From a virus, in the IMG/VR virus record IMGVR_UViG_3300010885_015247, positions 16,837 through 80,836 of that record: a stretch of 64,000 bases of DNA; one strand, given 5' to 3'. Below the pieces are notes generated by a model, which worked only from the letters and a program-made list of their open reading frames with translations, did not search any database and was not told where the DNA came from. Of this stretch, positions 62,553 to 64,000 are shown piece after piece. Position 1 is the first letter of the stretch; each line of letters begins with the position of its first letter. A program made the position numbers and the translations under genes.

Positions 62553-63072
62553 GGATCTTATTCTACAGGCTTTTGAAAGAGTCGTTCAGAAAGCTAGAGG
62601 GGAAATCGTATTGTACGAAAGGGGAGAATATATGAACCTTTACATAAATTGCTTTTGACCTGCGAGAAGGGTACGGGTTGTTTTTGGCTTTTTCAAAATC
62701 GTTCCGGGCTTTTTTTTCTAGAGTTTTTACCCCCTTTTTTATTTATCTTTTTTATTGTTTTTTATTTCAAAATCACTCTAAAAAATCTTACATAAGGCTA
62801 TCTTTTTATTTTTTGTTAAGAAATCGATCAAATGAAAAACTTTTTATTTATTATTTTCTATCTAGGAATCTTCTTTCTTTTCTTTACTACTTCTTCTTAT
62901 CTAAAGTCCTTGAACTTAAATGACCAGTCTTGTTTAATCTAGATAGGTCACTTGATACAAGACTAGTCACCTACCTACCTGCCTAGTTACTGCCTAGTAA
63001 CTTAGGCTCATGTCTTGAAAGTGGTCAGAAATCTAGGTCTAAAAGTGTGACTGGTCATCTGCCTATTATGTC
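62553..63072. other. noncoding divergent region with inverted repeats and a T-rich tract
   Basis: No gene is seen. 62690-62880 is strongly pyrimidine(T)-rich on the plus strand. Arms GACCAGTCTTGT (62922-62933) and ACAAGACTAGTC (62957-62968) are inverted with one mismatch; TGACCAGTC (62921-62929) is inverted again as GACTGGTCA (63050-63058); GTTACT-GCCT-AGTAAC (62986-63001) is a perfect small palindrome. The layout suits an operator cluster or replication origin between divergent operons. Confidence 0.55.
62560..62565 (-). promoter_or_regulatory. candidate -10 box TAGAAT for the leftward head operon
   Basis: TAGAAT on the minus strand ends 7 nt before the ATG at 62552, placing the start site at or next to the A of ATG. 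Leaderless messages are common in actinobacteria. The -35 region (about 62583-62588) is poor. Confidence 0.45.
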
Positions 63073-63108
63073 TTGACAAAGTGCAGGAAGGTCGTGTATC
63101 TTTATCTT
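63073..63108 (+). promoter_or_regulatory. promoter, copy 1 of 3
   Basis: TTGACA (63073-63078), 18 bp, TATCTT (63097-63102), with a second TATCTT directly after. The block TTGACAAA.GTCAGGAAGGTCGTGTATCTTTATCTTA is nearly identical to the one at 63488. Confidence 0.85.
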
Positions 63109-63129
63109 ATTGGAACAGGGAGTTCCAAT
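63109..63129 (+). promoter_or_regulatory. 5'-leader hairpin with AGGGA loop, copy 1
   Basis: ATTGGAAC - AGGGA - GTTCCAAT, a perfect 8-bp stem starting 7 bp after the -10 box, so it forms the very 5' end of the transcript. The loop is identical in copies 2 and 3 while the stems differ. Confidence 0.8.
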
Positions 63130-63149
63130 ACATACAAAGGGAGAAACAA

Positions 63150-63410
63150 ATGTCATACGGAGTTCAACTTACAGTTAAATACACAGAAGCAACTTCAAAT
63201 GGAACAGTCACTACAGAAAGAGATTATTCTTTCCATGTTGATACCGCATCAAATGCATGCGATTTAATTACTGAAACCGCAAAGAATGCAAAGGAAATGG
63301 GAGCAACCGTATTAAAGGTTAAGGTAACTGAAGAGAATCCAAACTCTTATGAGAACCCTTACCGCAACCTTTCAGATAGCGAAATCTTGGACTTACTCCT
63401 AACCAAGTAA
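63150..63410 (+). CDS. small early protein
   Basis: 86 residues from ATG 63150, after AAGGGAG; an in-frame upstream ATG or GTG lies in the promoter region and is rejected. The sequence is beta-alpha in pattern (YGVQLTVKYTEATSNG, ATVLKVKVTEENPN), with no metal-binding or membrane motif. It forms a complete single-gene unit: promoter, 5' hairpin, gene, terminator. Such short, separately promoted genes next to an intergenic region are often early host-takeover proteins. No family recognised. Confidence 0.8.
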   Translation: MSYGVQLTVKYTEATSNGTVTTERDYSFHVDTASNACDLITETAKNAKEMGATVLKVKVTEENPNSYENPYRNLSDSEILDLLLTK

Positions 63411-63422
63411 CCGCAAAGAATT

Positions 63423-63454
63423 AGCCCCCCTATCCAAGGGGGGCTTTTTCTTTT
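63423..63454 (+). terminator. rho-independent terminator
   Basis: AGCCCCCC (63423-63430) pairs with GGGGGGCT (63438-63445), 7-nt loop, followed by TTTTCTTTT. Confidence 0.93.
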
Positions 63455-63487
63455 CCCGACACGCCGTAAAGCTTTTTCTTTTATAGT

Positions 63488-63517
63488 TTGACAAATGTCA
63501 GGAAGGTCGTGTATCTT
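63488..63517 (+). promoter_or_regulatory. promoter, copy 2 of 3
   Basis: TTGACA (63488-63493), 18 bp, TATCTT (63512-63517). The spacer contains GTCAGGAAGGTCGTG as in copy 1, conserved well beyond the two boxes. Confidence 0.85.
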
Positions 63518-63525
63518 TATCTTAA

Positions 63526-63542
63526 CGGTTCAGGGAGAACCG
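63526..63542 (+). promoter_or_regulatory. 5'-leader hairpin with AGGGA loop, copy 2
   Basis: CGGTTC - AGGGA - GAACCG, 6-bp stem, 9 bp after the -10 box. The stem sequence is unrelated to copy 1 yet fully paired. Confidence 0.8.
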
Positions 63543-63564
63543 CAAAACAAAAGGGAGAAACAAA

Positions 63565-63834
63565 ATGACAACACTAGCAATGACCGCAACACTAGCGATC
63601 AACCCAATTCAACTATCTCTAATCGAGACAGCACTAGAGATTGAAATCAAGACATACAGCACAAGCAAAATGAAACTCACTAGAGAACCTGCTCTCCGCA
63701 CTTTTGCTCGTCTTATCGGTGACCCTCTACACCTTCCAAAGTTTAGAGGACTACAAGGACGCAAGGACGCACTTGCAATCGTTAAAGACTTCCTCGCACA
63801 ACTTGAGGACGGCAGGGCTACCGTAGTGAAGTAG
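63565..63834 (+). CDS. small early protein
   Basis: 89 residues with AAGGGAG upstream. Mostly helical and basic in the middle (KMKLTREPALRTFARLIGD, KFRGLQGRKDALAIVKDFL). It could be a small nucleic-acid or protein-binding factor, but nothing specific is seen. It has its own promoter, hairpin and terminator, like the gene before it. Confidence 0.8.
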   Translation: MTTLAMTATLAINPIQLSLIETALEIEIKTYSTSKMKLTREPALRTFARLIGDPLHLPKFRGLQGRKDALAIVKDFLAQLEDGRATVVK

Positions 63835-63850
63835 CCAACTCCCTAAAGAA

Positions 63851-63876
63851 CCCCTCGAGAAATCGGGGGGTTTTTT
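63851..63876 (+). terminator. rho-independent terminator with GAAA tetraloop
   Basis: CCCCTCGA (63851-63858) pairs with TCGGGGGG (63863-63870) around GAAA, followed by TTTTTT. Confidence 0.92.
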
Positions 63877-63889
63877 ATTGGGCGTGTCC

Positions 63890-63918
63890 TTGCAAATGTC
63901 AGGAAGATAGGTTATAGT
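63890..63918 (+). promoter_or_regulatory. promoter, copy 3 of 3
   Basis: TTGCAA (63890-63895), 17 bp, TATAGT (63913-63918). It keeps CAAATGTCAGGAAG of the other copies, with one base lost in the -35 region and a different -10. Confidence 0.75.
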
Positions 63919-63924
63919 TCTTTC

Positions 63925-63945
63925 ATAAGCACAGGGAGTGTTTAT
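63925..63945 (+). promoter_or_regulatory. 5'-leader hairpin with AGGGA loop, copy 3
   Basis: ATAAGCAC - AGGGA - GTGTTTAT, 8-bp stem with one G-T pair, 7 bp after the -10 box. It is a third stem sequence with the same loop. Confidence 0.8.
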
Positions 63946-63966
63946 AAAGAACTAGGGAGAACTAAA

Positions 63967-64000
63967 ATGATAAGCGATTTCTTCGGTAACACAATGGATA
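63967..64000 (+). CDS. small early protein, 5' end only
   Basis: ATG after AGGGAGAACTAAA; 11 codons (MISDFFGNTMD) before the window ends. It follows the third promoter and hairpin, so it is the next member of the single-gene series. Identity cannot be judged. Confidence 0.55.
   Translation, partial: MISDFFGNTMD

Noticed and set aside
62678-62923. Plus-strand Phe/Leu/Tyr-rich frame in the T-rich tract
   Set aside because: Low-complexity TTT/CTT/TAT coding, no ribosome site; it reflects the T-rich DNA rather than a membrane protein.

Overview
The window is a 64 kb piece of a tailed, siphovirus-like bacteriophage genome. The host is probably an actinobacterium: there is a WhiB-family regulator (12990-13469), and the packaging/capsid gene order and the protease type resemble actinobacteriophages. 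The sequence is fairly AT-rich by eye, which would suit low-GC aquatic actinobacteria, but that host assignment is inference. No tRNA, integrase or large terminase gene was recognised. The left edge cuts into a structural gene and the right edge into a small gene, so the genome extends on both sides.

Layout. (1) 1-13012, plus strand: tail-fibre and host-interaction region. It holds the C-terminal part of a large structural protein, two collagen-like Gly-Pro-Thr fibre proteins, four tandem translationally coupled paralogues, a subtilisin-like protease, a SAM methyltransferase, a GT2-TPR glycosyltransferase and a flavin-dependent halogenase. (2) 12990-22781, minus strand: WhiB, small genes, a putative glycosyltransferase, and a compact replication/recombination set (SSB-like, Sak4-like ATPase, Cas4/RecB-like nuclease, SNF2 helicase, RuvC-like resolvase, PolA). 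(3) 22800-62552, minus strand: the virion operon. In transcription order (right to left) it runs HTH protein, small genes, portal, a cargo-like protein, a 3810-residue multidomain polyvalent protein, two tiny ORFs, a Cys-rich protein, a 1593-residue polyprotein with the capsid protease, major capsid protein, a second HK97-like protein, major tail protein, connector proteins, tail assembly chaperones, tape measure, tail-tip proteins and an S74-chaperoned fibre. (4) 62553-63149: a noncoding divergent region. (5) 63073-64000, plus strand: small genes, each with its own near-identical promoter and a 5'-terminal hairpin. The two that lie wholly in the window also end in an intrinsic terminator.

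The most unusual features are these. The giant polyvalent protein (DEDD exonuclease, UvrD-like helicase, ArdC-like antirestriction/metallopeptidase and a C-terminal HExxH metallopeptidase) is encoded inside the head operon. It shares an N-terminal module ending in a TASA motif with the 325-residue neighbour. A motif of the form hydrophobic-T-A-[A/S/G]-[A/G] recurs in every head protein examined and may mark protease processing sites. Three early leaders start with hairpins that differ in stem sequence but all have the loop AGGGA. The phage also carries a halogenase, a collagen fibre ending in a cupredoxin-like copper-site motif, a WhiB/zinc-ribbon fusion and a gene that appears to start with ATT.
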